A stretch of 64,000 nt of DNA from Diphasiastrum complanatum (Eukaryota > Streptophyta > Lycopodiopsida > Lycopodiales > Lycopodiaceae): assembly GCA_029204225.1 (NCBI GenBank), contig CM055097.1, positions 48,380,052-48,444,051 on the forward strand. The letters run 5' to 3'. The notes under the pieces were generated by a model. The model saw nothing but the letters and a program-made list of their open reading frames with translations. It was not told the origin of the DNA and ran no database searches. Positions 1 to 10,908 of this stretch are shown here, one piece after another; within the stretch, counting starts at the first letter, position 1; the number at the start of each line of letters is the position of its first letter. The translations under genes and the position numbers were made by a program.

Positions 1-274
1 CACCATAACTTGATTTGGTCACTTGCTGGAAAGTTTGAGAGCTTAAGCAAGAGTGTGTTCAGGTTGGTTTGATTTTGTAATCCATTCTTAGTGTGTGCAA
101 AGTGTTGCATGTGTTTCAATCTTCCTTTCTATGCTTGGAAACCATCTAGGTTCAAGATAGAAGTGTTTTAGGGTCCTAAATCTTCATAGATCTCTTTATC
201 TATCATTTGTTGAGAGAAAAGTGAGTGCTAAGTGCTTTAGGACAGAACCTAAAAGTTGAAGAAACATTAGAATC

Positions 275-3200
275 ATGGCTTCCAATGGTGGGATCATGCT
301 AGAGTCTAGTGAAAGGTTGAGTTCATCAAACTACTCTACTTGGAAAGTGAGGATGGAGTCCTTACTTGAGTTGAATGAACTCATGGACATAGTTGCAGAA
401 ATTGAAGAGAGACCTCTCACACTTCAAGAGCAACAAAGGTTTGATAAGAAGGCCAAAAGGGCTCTTCATATCATTAAAATGAATGTTACAAATGAACTTC
501 TCAAGGAAGTTGGAAAGTGTCAAAGTGCAAGTGAGGCATGGAATGCCTTAAAGAAGCTCTTTGAATCAAAGTCCACATCTAGGGTATTGACCCTAAGGAG
601 ACAAATATTTTCTAGTAGGCAAAGAGAGGGTGAAAGTGCTCATGCATTTATCTTGAGAGTTAAGTCCCTAAGTGATGATTTAGCATGCATTGATGAGAAC
701 ATAAAAGATGGTGAAATAGTCCAAGTTATGTTGAATGGTTTGCTAAATGAACATGCTAACCTTGTGCAAAGTTTTGCCATTCAAAGAGTCTTGCCAAGTG
801 TGGTTGACTTGCAAGAAATCTTATTGGCTGAAGAACATAGGTTGCAATCAAAGCTTGATGGTGCATCCTTGCAAGGTGGAGGTGAAGAGGCTTTCTTCAC
901 AAAAGGCAAATTCAAGGGCAAAGGTAAAGGCAAAGGGAAATGGTCCAAAGGTGGTAACTTTGATCATGATGATCACTCTTCCTCTTCCTCTTCTACTAAG
1001 AACAATAAGTCAAAGTTCAAGTGCTTTTATTGTGGGATAAAAGGTCATTTTGCAAATGAATGTTATAAGAAGAAAAGAGAGCAAGGAGAGAGGCAAGGAA
1101 ATCTTACAATAGATGAGGAAGAACATAACACATGTGAATCACTTGTTATGACTTCAAGTTTGTTAGCCAACATAGATGATAATGATCCTTGGTGGATTGA
1201 TAGTGGAGCCTCATCTCACATGACAAGACATAAGGAATACTTTACATCCTTATTGTCTTATGAGGGAGAAGGTAACATCATCTACACTGCAAATGATGGT
1301 CAATGTGACATCAAAGGCATAGGCACTATTCCTATTTCCCTTTCAACAAATAGGAAAGCAAATCTTGAAAATGTTTTGTACATTCCTTCAATCACTAAGA
1401 ATTTTCTTAGTGTAAGTCAAATGATTGACAAAGGACTTGATGTGGAGTTCATTGGAGATGCATGTTTGATAAGTAAATGTGGATCCTTGATTGCTCAAGG
1501 TAGGAGGCATGGTAAACTTTTCAAGCTTGATGCATGTGTGATCTCTAATCATGAAGGATGTATGGCTAGGGAGCAATTGACAAACCAAGAAGTTTGGCAC
1601 AAGAGGTTGGGCCATCCCAACTTCAAATCTTTGGAGGTAATGGCAAAGAAAGAGCTTGTTCTTGGTCTCCCTAAAAGTCTTGTTGCAAACAATAGTGTTT
1701 GTGAACATTGTGCCTTGTCCAAATCTCATAGACTTGCTTATTCTAGATCTACTTCTAGATCTAAAGAAGCTTTTCAACTTGTGCATTCTGATATTCATTC
1801 TTCTAGTACAACTAGCAATGGTGGGGCAAAGATGTATGCAACTTTCATTGATGACTTTAGTAGGTATACTTGGATCTATCTTCTTAAAAGTAAGGATGAA
1901 GTGTTTGCTGCATTTGTCAAGTTCAAGAATGAAATGGAAAACCAATTCAATACAAAGATCAAATGCTTAAGATCTGATAATGGAGGGGAATACACCTCAA
2001 ATAGGTTCAAAGACTTTTGTATAGCACATGGGATTAAGAGGGAGATGTCTAGTCCTAGGACTCCACAACAGAATGGAGTGGCCGAGAGGAAGAATAGAAC
2101 CCTTTGTGAATGTGCCAAGGCAATGAGACTACATGCTAATCTTGCTAAGTCTTTTTGGGGGGAAGCTTTAGCATGTGCTAACTATCTATGTAATAGATGG
2201 ACAAGTGCTTCCTTGGATGGTAAAACTCCTCATGAGGTTCTTTATGGTAGAAGGCCGAGTGTCAAGCATTGTAGGATCTTTGGATGTACATGTTTTGTCA
2301 ATATCACACTTGATGATAGAACTAAAGAAGATCCTTCATCAAAGAAGGGTGTGTTTGTTGGCTATAGTGAAGTAAGCAAGGCTCACAAAGTGTACATTCC
2401 TTCTACAAAGAAAGTTGTCATAAGTAGGGATGTCATCTTTCATGAAGAGAATGTTTCCAATGTTGTTGATGTTGATGTTGATGTGCCTACTAATCATCAT
2501 GATGTGCAAGATGTCTTGGATGAAGATGGAGATGCCACTCCAAAGCAAACTTCAAGGAAGACTCAAAGGCAAAGGGCTAAGCCATCAAGGCTAACCTATG
2601 ATGAAAAAGGAAAGCAAGTGGTGGACAACTCTAACTTTGCTTTTCTTACCTCTTTTGATGAACCAACTTGTGTAGGTGAAGCAATTCAAAAGAAGGAATG
2701 GATCCAAGCCATGGATCATGAGCATCAAGCACTCATCAAAAGCAACACATGGAGGTTGGTAAAGCTTCCAAAGGACAAGAAGGCAATTGGTTGTAAGTGG
2801 ATCTTCAAGATCAAGACAAATCAAGATGGATCAATCAACAAGTACAAGGCAAGGTTGGTGGCAAAGGGGTATGCTCAAGAATATGGTATTGACTATGATG
2901 AGACCTTTGCACCCGTGGCAAAGATGGTAACTATTCGAATCCTAATCTCTCTTGCAACTCTTTATGATTGGGATATGTGGCAAATGGATGTTACTAATGC
3001 CTTCTTGAATGGTGATCTTGAAGAAGATATTTACATGGAGCAACCCGAGGGCTATGTTTCACATGATGAGCCTAATCATGTGTGCTATCTCCAAAAGAGT
3101 TTGTATGGGCTAAAGCAAGCACCAAGGAGTTGGTATGCTAAGCTCAATTCCTTCTTACTTTCTCAAAACTTTGTTATGAGTGAGTATGATCATTCTCTCT

Positions 3201-4228
3201 ACTTTAGATTGAATGAAAATGATATCACTTTACTTTTGATCTATGTTGATGACATTATCTTAAGTGGTGGTAACAATCTAGATATAGATGAAATCAAGAT
3301 GGCACTCAAAAGAGAGTTTGAAATTCAAGATCTTGGTAAACTTCATTATATCTTAGGAATAGAGATTATTAGAACTTCTAGATCTACATTCATATGTCAA
3401 GAAAAGTATGTTAACTCTATTCTAAAAAGGTTTCATATGGAAGATTGTAAAGTTGTTTCTACTCCTATGGAATCAAATGTAAAGCTAACTACAAGAAGTA
3501 ATGAAAGATCCTTCAAGGACATTACTCTCTATAGAAAGCTAATAGGATCTCTTATATGGTTAACCATCACAAGACCTGATCTAAGCTTTGTGGTTGGTAA
3601 ACTAAGTCAATTTATGCAAGATCCTAGTGAGGCTCATTGGAAGCTAGGAAAGAGAGTACTTAGATACATCTCGGGATCTAGAGATTTTGGCATCTTGTAT
3701 GGAGGTAATACACCTAACCTTTGTGGATTTTCAGATTCAGATTTTGCAGGTGATCAAATGGATAGGAAGTCAACAAGTGCCTTTGCAATCTATCTTGGAG
3801 ATGGAGTGGTCTCATGGCTATCAAAGAAGCAACCAACTATCTCTCTATCTTCCACCGAAGCCGAGTACAAGGCATTAACAACATGCACCAAGGAGATTCT
3901 TTGGATCAAGAGGATGTTATTGGATCTTCACTTGCTGGAACCAGAGAAGACTCCAATCATACTTTGTGATAACCTTTCAGCCCAAAGCTTGGCAAGCAAT
4001 CCTGTTTTTCATGCAAGGAGCAAGCACATTGAGATTGCTCACCATTTTGTGAGAGATCAAGTCATTGCCAAAGAGGTGGAGCTTCAACATGTCTCTTCAA
4101 AGGAGTGTGTGGCTGATATCTTCACCAAACCATTGGGAAAGGACCTATATTTAATGCATAGATCTAATCTTGGAATGTGCTCAAAGACTATGTTGAAACT
4201 AGCATCCAATGTTGAAGAGGGAGTGTGA
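275..4228 (+). CDS. gag-pol: copia Gag-Pol polyprotein, intact
   Basis: 1317 residues from the first ATG, a normal length for plant copia polyproteins. An N-terminal Gag domain (about 1-230) is followed by a lysine/glycine-rich stretch and a CCHC zinc knuckle at residues 250-263 (C-X2-C-X4-H-X4-C). The protease motif D-S-G-A is at residue 309. The integrase has an HHCC-like entry (WHKRLGHPN), then D506, D568 and E604, the last pair spaced D-X35-E. Reverse transcriptase has YVDD at 990-993, and RNase H occupies roughly residues 1150-1290, ending with ADIFTKPL. All catalytic residues examined are present. It makes virus-like particles and copies its RNA into DNA for integration. The TGA stop overlaps the first bases of the 3' LTR. 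Confidence 0.96.
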   Translation: MASNGGIMLESSERLSSSNYSTWKVRMESLLELNELMDIVAEIEERPLTLQEQQRFDKKAKRALHIIKMNVTNELLKEVGKCQSASEAWNALKKLFESKSTSRVLTLRRQIFSSRQREGESAHAFILRVKSLSDDLACIDENIKDGEIVQVMLNGLLNEHANLVQSFAIQRVLPSVVDLQEILLAEEHRLQSKLDGASLQGGGEEAFFTKGKFKGKGKGKGKWSKGGNFDHDDHSSSSSSTKNNKSKFKCFYCGIKGHFANECYKKKREQGERQGNLTIDEEEHNTCESLVMTSSLLANIDDNDPWWIDSGASSHMTRHKEYFTSLLSYEGEGNIIYTANDGQCDIKGIGTIPISLSTNRKANLENVLYIPSITKNFLSVSQMIDKGLDVEFIGDACLISKCGSLIAQGRRHGKLFKLDACVISNHEGCMAREQLTNQEVWHKRLGHPNFKSLEVMAKKELVLGLPKSLVANNSVCEHCALSKSHRLAYSRSTSRSKEAFQLVHSDIHSSSTTSNGGAKMYATFIDDFSRYTWIYLLKSKDEVFAAFVKFKNEMENQFNTKIKCLRSDNGGEYTSNRFKDFCIAHGIKREMSSPRTPQQNGVAERKNRTLCECAKAMRLHANLAKSFWGEALACANYLCNRWTSASLDGKTPHEVLYGRRPSVKHCRIFGCTCFVNITLDDRTKEDPSSKKGVFVGYSEVSKAHKVYIPSTKKVVISRDVIFHEENVSNVVDVDVDVPTNHHDVQDVLDEDGDATPKQTSRKTQRQRAKPSRLTYDEKGKQVVDNSNFAFLTSFDEPTCVGEAIQKKEWIQAMDHEHQALIKSNTWRLVKLPKDKKAIGCKWIFKIKTNQDGSINKYKARLVAKGYAQEYGIDYDETFAPVAKMVTIRILISLATLYDWDMWQMDVTNAFLNGDLEEDIYMEQPEGYVSHDEPNHVCYLQKSLYGLKQAPRSWYAKLNSFLLSQNFVMSEYDHSLYFRLNENDITLLLIYVDDIILSGGNNLDIDEIKMALKREFEIQDLGKLHYILGIEIIRTSRSTFICQEKYVNSILKRFHMEDCKVVSTPMESNVKLTTRSNERSFKDITLYRKLIGSLIWLTITRPDLSFVVGKLSQFMQDPSEAHWKLGKRVLRYISGSRDFGILYGGNTPNLCGFSDSDFAGDQMDRKSTSAFAIYLGDGVVSWLSKKQPTISLSSTEAEYKALTTCTKEILWIKRMLLDLHLLEPEKTPIILCDNLSAQSLASNPVFHARSKHIEIAHHFVRDQVIAKEVELQHVSSKECVADIFTKPLGKDLYLMHRSNLGMCSKTMLKLASNVEEGV
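4213..4223 (+). other. polypurine tract of E1
   Basis: A purine-rich run (GAAGAGGGAG) directly precedes the TG that opens the 3' LTR. It would prime plus-strand DNA synthesis. It lies inside the last codons of gag-pol. Confidence 0.8.
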
Positions 4229-4879
4229 AAATTGTCAACATTTCCTAGCTAGTTTGAGGCCTAAATTGGCTAAAATTGTAAATAGTTTTGGTTCTGGAGT
4301 TTCACACGTGTGAACCAGGCCACAATGTTTTTATTTACTGTATTTTTTCAGTATGATGAAGTGTCAAACTTCATACCCTTCAAAATGAGACCATTTTGAT
4401 GTATTTTGGTCATATAAGCCATTTTTAGCTATTTTTCCTATATAGGGAATATCTAGGGTCAAGTACCTTCTAGAGAGAGGAGAGAGAGTCATCTTCCTCA
4501 TCCATAAATAGTAGGGAAGTCGTGGAGAACAGGTTGGAGAAACCTTTTGTATGCTTCATTGAGATCAATAGATCATTGTCATTGTTTCTTCCTCCATTGA
4601 GAGCATTGTTGTGTGTATTGTCTTCAAGCTATTGTGTATGATCTTAGGTGCTTTCCAAAAGTGATAGGCTGATGTATTATGGACTGTATAATGCTATTTT
4701 GGGCCGCACTTGATGTTTATGGAAGTTTCCATTTGTGATAAATGCTTTTTGATCAAGTTCTTTGCATTCTAGGTAGCATAGAATGTGTTGCCAATTCCTA
4801 GCTTATGTAGTTTGGAGTGCAAGCATTCAAGCCAATGATCTTGGAGTTTAGATCCACTTAGGATCTGTATTTTTCACAC
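4224..4879 (+). repeat. 3' LTR of E1
   Basis: 656 bp opening TGTGAAAA and closing TTTTCACA, the canonical TG...CA structure with 8-bp inverted termini. It contains TATA-like stretches (around 4440, CCTATATAGG) compatible with a promoter and start of R. The partner LTR is not in the window, so divergence, and hence age, cannot be measured. Confidence 0.88.
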
Positions 4880-4977
4880 ATGAGTGCCATGATAACGGCA
4901 CGTACTAAGTAGAGGCGGGACAAGTGTCTCGTAATGGGGCCCATATTGCCATTCAACAATACCCCCTAAAAGTAAGT

Positions 4978-5690
4978 TTCAAGATGTGCGACAGTGGGTT
5001 GGTGTCTACACCTATGGAGGTTGGTAAGAAACTATCTAACTAGGATGAGAGTGTTACTTGATGCTACTTTGTTTTGTCAATTAGTTGATTCACTGATTTA
5101 TCTCACAACTACTCGTCTTGATATAAGTTATGTTGTAAGTCAATTCATGGCTGCTCCTAGGGAGATTCATTGGAAAGCAGCGAAGAGAATTCTTCATTAT
5201 ATAAAGGGGACACTAACCCATGGATTGTTATATGAGAGGCACCAGGCTTTACCAGTTTTGCAGGATTTCTTGGATTTAGATTAGGCAGGTTGTGTAGATG
5301 ACGAAAGATCCACCACAAGTTATGTCTTTCTTGTTGATAATGGTGTCTTTTCTTGGTCCAATAAGAAACATGATACAGTTGCTCTTTCCATCACATAAGT
5401 TGAGTATAAAGCCATATGTTATGCTATGCAAGAAGCAATTTGGCTAAGGAGAATGATGGAAGCCATTGGCATCCCGCAAAGTAAGTCTATTGTGATCAGA
5501 TGTGATAGCCAGAGCGCACATACACATGAAGCATGCAGAGATTAAATATCATTTGATTAGAGAGAAACTGTTATCTAATGAAACAGATGTAGGAGAGGAT
5601 TAGACAGACATACTTACGAAAGCTTTAAGTATTATGAAATTTGAGTTTCTTAGAGAAAGGCTCTTTGTAAGAAAAGTAAACTAGGGCTTA
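4978..5690 (+). pseudogene. family-B RT C-terminus and RNase H remnant
   Basis: Joined directly to an LTR piece (CCCCCTAAAAGTAAG), this fragment begins at the Gag/RT chimeric join and continues through the typical motif LVDSLIYLTTTR and a degraded RNase H (DDERSTTSYVFLVDNG, then EAIWLRRMMEAIGI). It carries several in-frame stops (for example after FLDLD near 5282 and in the TEAEY equivalent) and frame changes. Gag is missing. It ends at the polypurine tract just before the LTR at 5699. Confidence 0.8.
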
Positions 5691-5894
5691 AGGGAGAGTG
5701 CCAAACTAAGTAAGCCCCAGTTTAGTTTACGATTCCATGACTATTTCTCCCGTTTTAGCAATGTTTTTCAAATTCTCATCTAATATCACAGTGTGCATGA
5801 GTGCCATGATAACGACACGTACTGAGTGGAGTCGAGACATGTGTCTCGTAACGGGGACCATATTGCCATGCAATGATACCCCCTAGAAATAAAA

Positions 5895-6554
<660 letters not shown>

Positions 6555-6694
6555 TTTGTTAGCTCTTTTGTGAATATTAATAGTCATAGATTATTTTCTT
6601 GGGGTGTGGAGTGATTTCACTTTCAGTTTACGAGTGTGTTTGATGAATTTCTTGTTGACATAGCTAACTATACTGCCCAGTAAGATCCGTGACA

Positions 6695-7100
6695 CTTGTA
6701 GCTGAAAATTTCCAAATGTTAACAAGTGGTTTATTATCAAGGGAGAGGCTACCACCGTTTGAAGAAATTCTAAGACGTTTCAAGATGTGTGACAGTGAGC
6801 TGGTGTCTACACCTATGGAGGTTGGTAAGAAACTATCTAACTAGGATGAGAGTGCTCTAGTTGATGCTACTTTGGTTCGTCAATTAGTTGATTCACTGAT
6901 TTATCTCACAGCTACTTGTCTTGATATAAGCTATGTTGTAAGTGTTGTGAGTCAATTCATGGCTAGTCCTAGGGAGATTCATTGGAAAGCAGCGAAGAGA
7001 ATTCTTCGTTATATAAAGGGGACACTAACGCATGGATTGTTATATGAGAGCCACCAGGCTTTACCAGGTTTGCAGAGCTTCTTGGATTCTGATTAGGCAG
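6695..7100 (+). pseudogene. family-B Gag fragment fused to RT/RNase H
   Basis: Directly after the LTR end (TGACACTTGTAGCT) the sequence enters Gag (NFQM, SRERLPPFEEILRRFKMCD). It then passes without linker into SELVSTPMEVGKKLSN and a TAG, and on to the RT/RNase H region (QLVDSLIYLTATC, WKAAKRILRYIKGTL). The LTR-to-Gag join shares the bases TAGCT with both parents, suggesting a microhomology deletion. It ends at FLDSD-stop. Confidence 0.8.
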
Positions 7101-7582
7101 GCTGGGCAAATTGGGCAAGCGATATTGACACCAGAAGATTGACTTATGGACTTGTCTTCATGTTCAATAATGGTCCAATATCATGGAACAGTCGAAAAGA
7201 AACCTTCATTGCAATGTCATCAACAAAATCAGAATACATTGTAGCCTCTCAAGCCACTAAAGAGACACTTCTGGATGTATGCAAATTGGGTAGGCGATAT
7301 CAACAATAGAAGATCGACTTATGGACTTGTGTTCATGTTCAATAATGGTCCAATATCATGGAACAGTCGAAAACAAACCTCCATTGCAATGTCATCAACA
7401 AAATTAGAATACAGCTACTCAAGCTACTAACGAGGCAATTTGATCAAGAAATTTATTGTCTGATATTGGTCTCAGACAATCTGCTCCAATGATTATTCAA
7501 TGCGACAATAAGAGTGTTATTGCATTATAGATCAATCCTATATTTCACTCTAGGAGCAAGCACATCGAGATTAAGTACCACT
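7101..7582 (+). pseudogene. copia RNase H fragment with internal tandem duplication
   Basis: RNase H of a different copia family (DIDTRRLTYGLVFMFNNG, PISWNSRK, IAMSSTKSEY) is attached to the family-B fragment. A segment of about 185 bp is repeated: the block from about 7105 recurs from about 7290 with a few substitutions. The second copy continues to the RSKHIEIKYH region near 7555-7575 with several stops and frame changes. Confidence 0.75.
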
Positions 7583-8203
7583 ACACCAGGAGTTGGAAGC
7601 CAACTTGGTTTTGCCTTCCAAAATGCTCCTTACCATGCAATTGCAACTTTGTGCCCTATTGAGTGGTGAAGTCACTTTTGACGTGCTCCGAACACTTTTT
7701 TCGCGGCAATCACTCTGTTTTGTCATACCGTACTTGTAGGTACAATCAGGAGGCCCATAACTTTTGGTCTATTACTCCGTTTAACCATCCAAAGGCAAAA
7801 TCCTCCAAATTAAGAACATAAAAACAATGTATTCTATAAGTACAACTTCTCCCAGACAAACAGATTGTCGAATTGTGGGGAGAAAGTGCATCAAGGAGCA
7901 AAACATATCATTTCAGGGTCAAGGTACTGGTGATCCCGCATTGGAGTGATTTTAAAAAATTCCATCAACTTTGGCGAGTTAGGCCAAATCAAGTAGTGGA
8001 AGGGCCTGAAATTTTGTTAGTCAGACTTTGAAGTTGACTTTCGAGGCTAGGCATTATAGGAGTAATTTCTGGTAGCATGGCAAGATTAGGGGAATCCGTG
8101 CTTGGTGAATCAAGTAAATTGGATGGGGTGTCCAGTTATAGTATTTGGAAATTCAAAATGAAAAGTATTTTGATGAAAAGGTAAACTAGGGCTTAAAGGA
8201 GAG
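7583..8203 (+). pseudogene. family-B leader and truncated Gag N-terminus
   Basis: About 490 bp of untranslated leader precede an ATG at 8077 that opens a 35-residue frame (KLDGVSSYSIWKFKMKSILM, the N-terminal Gag signature). The frame stops at 8182-8184 where Gag is joined directly to the 3' end of the element (polypurine tract GGGCTTAAAGGAGAG, then LTR). Nearly all of gag and all of pol are deleted. The leader is repeated in inverted orientation at 9237-9413 plus 15368-15502. Confidence 0.75.
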
Positions 8204-8514
8204 TGTCAGATTAAGCTCGAGTTTATTTAACACTTCCATGACTATTTCTCCCGTTTTAGTAGTGTTTTTCAAATTTCTCATCTAATATCACATTGTGCAT
8301 GAGATAACAGCATATACTGAGTGGAGTTGGGACATGTGTCTCGTAACGGGGACCATATTGCCATTCAGCGATACCCCCTAAAAGTAAGACTGTATATATA
8401 TACCTATTTAGCTCTTTTGTGAATATTAATACAATTCATAGACAATTCTCTTGGGATGTGGAGTGATTTCTCTTTCAGTTTACGAGTGTGTTTGATGAAT
8501 TTCTTGCTGACGTA
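8204..8514 (+). repeat. family-B LTR, 3' end missing
   Basis: It opens TGTCAGATTAAG and follows the family consensus, including a short TATATATATA stretch at 8393-8402, down to TTGCTGACGTA. There it is joined to Gag sequence; the last ~35 bp of the LTR are lost. The join shares GTA with both partners. Confidence 0.8.
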
Positions 8515-9042
8515 CAATTTGTTCATACGATAATGAATGGTCTAGATGAAAATTTCCAAATGTTCGCAAGTGGATTATCATCAAGGGAGAGGCTACCAAC
8601 GTTTGAAAAAATTATGAGATGTCTCAAGATGTGCGACAGTAAGCCGGTGTTGGTAAGAAACTATCTAACTAGGATGAGAGTGCGCTAGTTGATGCTACTT
8701 TGTTTCGTCAATTAGTTGGGTCACTGATTTATCTCACAACTACTCGTTTTGATATAAGTTATGTTGTAAGTGTTGTGAGTAACTTCATGGCTAATCCTAG
8801 GGAGATGCAGCGAAGAGAATTCTTTGTTATGTAAAGGGGACACTCACCCATGGATTGTTATATGAGAGGCGGCAGACTTTACCAGTCTTGTAGGGCTTCG
8901 TAAAATTCAGATTGGGTAGGTTGTGTAGATGATGAAAGATCCACCACAAGTTATGTCTTTCTTGTTGATAATGGTGTGTTTTCTTGCTCCAGTAAGAAAC
9001 GCGATACAATTGCTCTTTCCACATCATAAGTAGAGTACAAAG
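8515..9042 (+). pseudogene. family-B Gag/RT chimera remnant
   Basis: Starts in Gag (FVHTIMNGLDENFQMFASGL, then SRERLPTFEKIM), passes through the shared Gag-RT join (LKMCDSKPV) with a few bases lost relative to the other copies, and continues through RT/RNase H (SLIYLTTTR, a deletion near 8806, then DDERSTTSYVFLVDNG). Multiple frame breaks. It ends at a palindromic AAAGGCCTTT where the orientation switches to minus. Confidence 0.75.
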
Positions 9043-9413
9043 GCCTTTTGTGCTCTTTTATCATATGCACAAATATCGACTGGAGTTGTATTTGGGCGAT
9101 GCTCCACCCCATTGACGATGTCCCATAGCTCCTTTTACATCAAAATACTTTTCATTTTGAATTTCCAAATGCTATAATTGGACACCTCGTCCAATTTACT
9201 AGCTTCACCAAGCACGGATTCCCCTAATCTTGTCATTCTGCCAAAAGTTACAGCTATAATGCCTTAATGAGGCCAAATGGAGAGCTTATAGAGCAATTAG
9301 AAGCCTCAAAAGTCAATTTCAAAGTGTGACCAAAAAAATTGCATGCCCTCCTACTGCTTGATTTGGCCTAACTCGCCAAAATTGATGGCATTTTTTAAAA
9401 TAGCTCCAATGCG
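9043..9413 (-). pseudogene. family-B Gag N-terminus and leader, inverted
   Basis: On the minus strand an ATG at 9236 begins the same Gag N-terminus as at 8077 (RLGESVLGEASKLDEVSNYS) and runs past one in-frame TAA to KELWDIVNGVEHRP and the DKRAQKA motif. The leader upstream (9237-9413) matches 7940-8076 with scattered differences. It is interrupted by E2 at 9418/9419 and continues at 15368. Confidence 0.8.
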
Positions 9414-9418
9414 AGATC
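9414..9418. repeat. left target-site duplication of E2 (AGATC)
   Basis: AGATC here and at 15368-15372. The related uninterrupted family-B leader near 7947 has a single GGATC at this point, confirming that one copy was made on insertion. Confidence 0.85.
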
Positions 9419-9621
9419 AGTTAGAATTAAAGTTAGAATCACTGTGTTACTGTACTGTGGGTCCTATCAGTGGATAAGGATCAGTTGGCCTCGCCACGAG
9501 GCAAGTCGACGGGACACGCGTCCCGCCAACGGCAACCTGAGTCATGCATGGGTTGCCTGAGTAAACAACTATATGTACATTGTAATTTCATTTTGAGAAA
9601 TACAGTTGCTATGTGAGCTTG
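9419..9621 (+). repeat. 5' LTR of E2 (3' end missing)
   Basis: Matches the first ~203 bp of the 3' LTR, up to GCTATGTGAGCTTG. The last 73 bp present in the 3' LTR are absent, and unrelated sequence follows. No tRNA primer-binding site was recognised next to it, so a deletion probably removed the LTR end and primer site. Confidence 0.82.
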
Positions 9622-10908
9622 AACACAGTACAGTGTCGCCGTTGAAGAGAGCTTCGGGAGAATTGTCTTCTGAGAGTTCGGGGTTTTACGGCGGGGTGAA
9701 GACGGAAAGAGAAGCACTGGTGCACAGTTTCTAATTTATAGAGGCTTGCTAAGCTCAGCAGAGGGATTATTAGCCTGTGCATAGCATCAAACAGGGAAAA
9801 ATTTGGTGAAAAATTGACAATTTTGAAGCCAGCTAAAAATTGAAACCGGACTTGGGGTTACGGTTTTTATACATAACCGGTGATTTCTTCGCTGTTTCTG
9901 CACCGTTTTGGATGCCGTAAGGACAGGAAGGAAGCTAATCACATTGTCAATGAGCCTTGGAGAGATTCTGAGGTTTGTGTCAGAGATTTGTCTCCAGACA
10001 GTTAACCTAGCAGATTTGCGGTAAAAAGGTAAAAAAGCCACTTCGTCAAGTTGAGCTAAAATCATCGTTTCTCCACGGAATTTCCTGACTGAACACTCTA
10101 CAGTCATGGATTCAGTAGGGCGACCTTGCTCCAGGCCTCAGATCGTGTTCAAAACGATCTACAGGAGAGGTTGATCCAACATTTTTCAGGGAAGGAAGGC
10201 GCGGCCGCAGGCAGGGAAGTCACGGGCTGTTCGCACGTCCAACGCAACACTCAGCATAGTGTATCGAAGACCATAGCGTCTGCAAGAGTTTAGTTCGATG
10301 CCCAAATGAACTTTGAACCTGTGGATGAGGTGTCAAATGAATCAACAGTCCAGCATCTGTGATGGGAGAGAAATGTGAACCACAAGATCTGGTTCAGCCA
10401 TTGGATGAGCTCTAAACAGGGTCCTGAAGAATTGAAGCGCATTCTGGCCTTCAACTTCATTAGAAATTTTCATACTGAAAGTTGAGTTGGGTCCCTTCAC
10501 AAGTGAAGAGTGAAGTTTCTTCAAAGTGAAGAAACAGTTCAGAAGCTAGAAAAGTCCCTATTTTTGGGTCCTTTGCCCGTTTTGACCCAAACGAAAAGCT
10601 ATAACCTCCAAACGAAGGGCACCCGGACTGTACCTGCAAGTGCGGTACAGAAAAACAGAGTGGTTGCAGCGGAGAAAGTGTTCGGTGTACGCCAGAAGTA
10701 GTTTCACCATTCCATTGGGCGCGTTGTTGGGAGTTGACGACTAAGTGCATTTCGGAAGGCGACGCCGATTTGGCTTTCAAATTGGTGGAAAAGCGGCGAG
10801 TGGCCTGGTAAGAAAAAAGGTGCAGGTCATTATTTTCAACTTCTGACATCACTGTTGGCCTCGACATACTGTTCTTAGCCTAAGGCAGAAGTTTTAAACA
10901 GTTTTGCG
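9622..10908 (+). other. E2 leader, no gene
   Basis: 1.3 kb between the truncated 5' LTR and the Gag start. No plus-strand frame with recognisable domains; minus-strand frames here have no family resemblance. It is read as the untranslated leader of E2. Confidence 0.6.

Larger units (their letters stand above)
1..4879 (+). mobile_element. Ty1/copia LTR retrotransposon E1 (5' LTR outside window)
   Basis: Only the internal region and 3' LTR are inside the window. The internal part holds a short leader (1-274), one uninterrupted gag-pol frame (275-4228), a purine-rich tract (4213-4223) and a 656-bp LTR. The LTR ends are perfect short inverted repeats (TGTGAAAA / TTTTCACA). Domain order (Gag, protease, integrase, reverse transcriptase, RNase H) is that of copia elements. 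The lack of any stop or frameshift over 3.95 kb, unlike every other retroelement here, suggests a recent and perhaps still autonomous insertion. Sequence right after the LTR (4880 on) continues in the middle of a family-B LTR, so E1 inserted into an older element. Confidence 0.93.

Noticed and set aside
9481-10867. Minus-strand frames in the E2 leader as genes
   Set aside because: No domain resemblance, and the region is LTR and untranslated leader of a plus-strand element.
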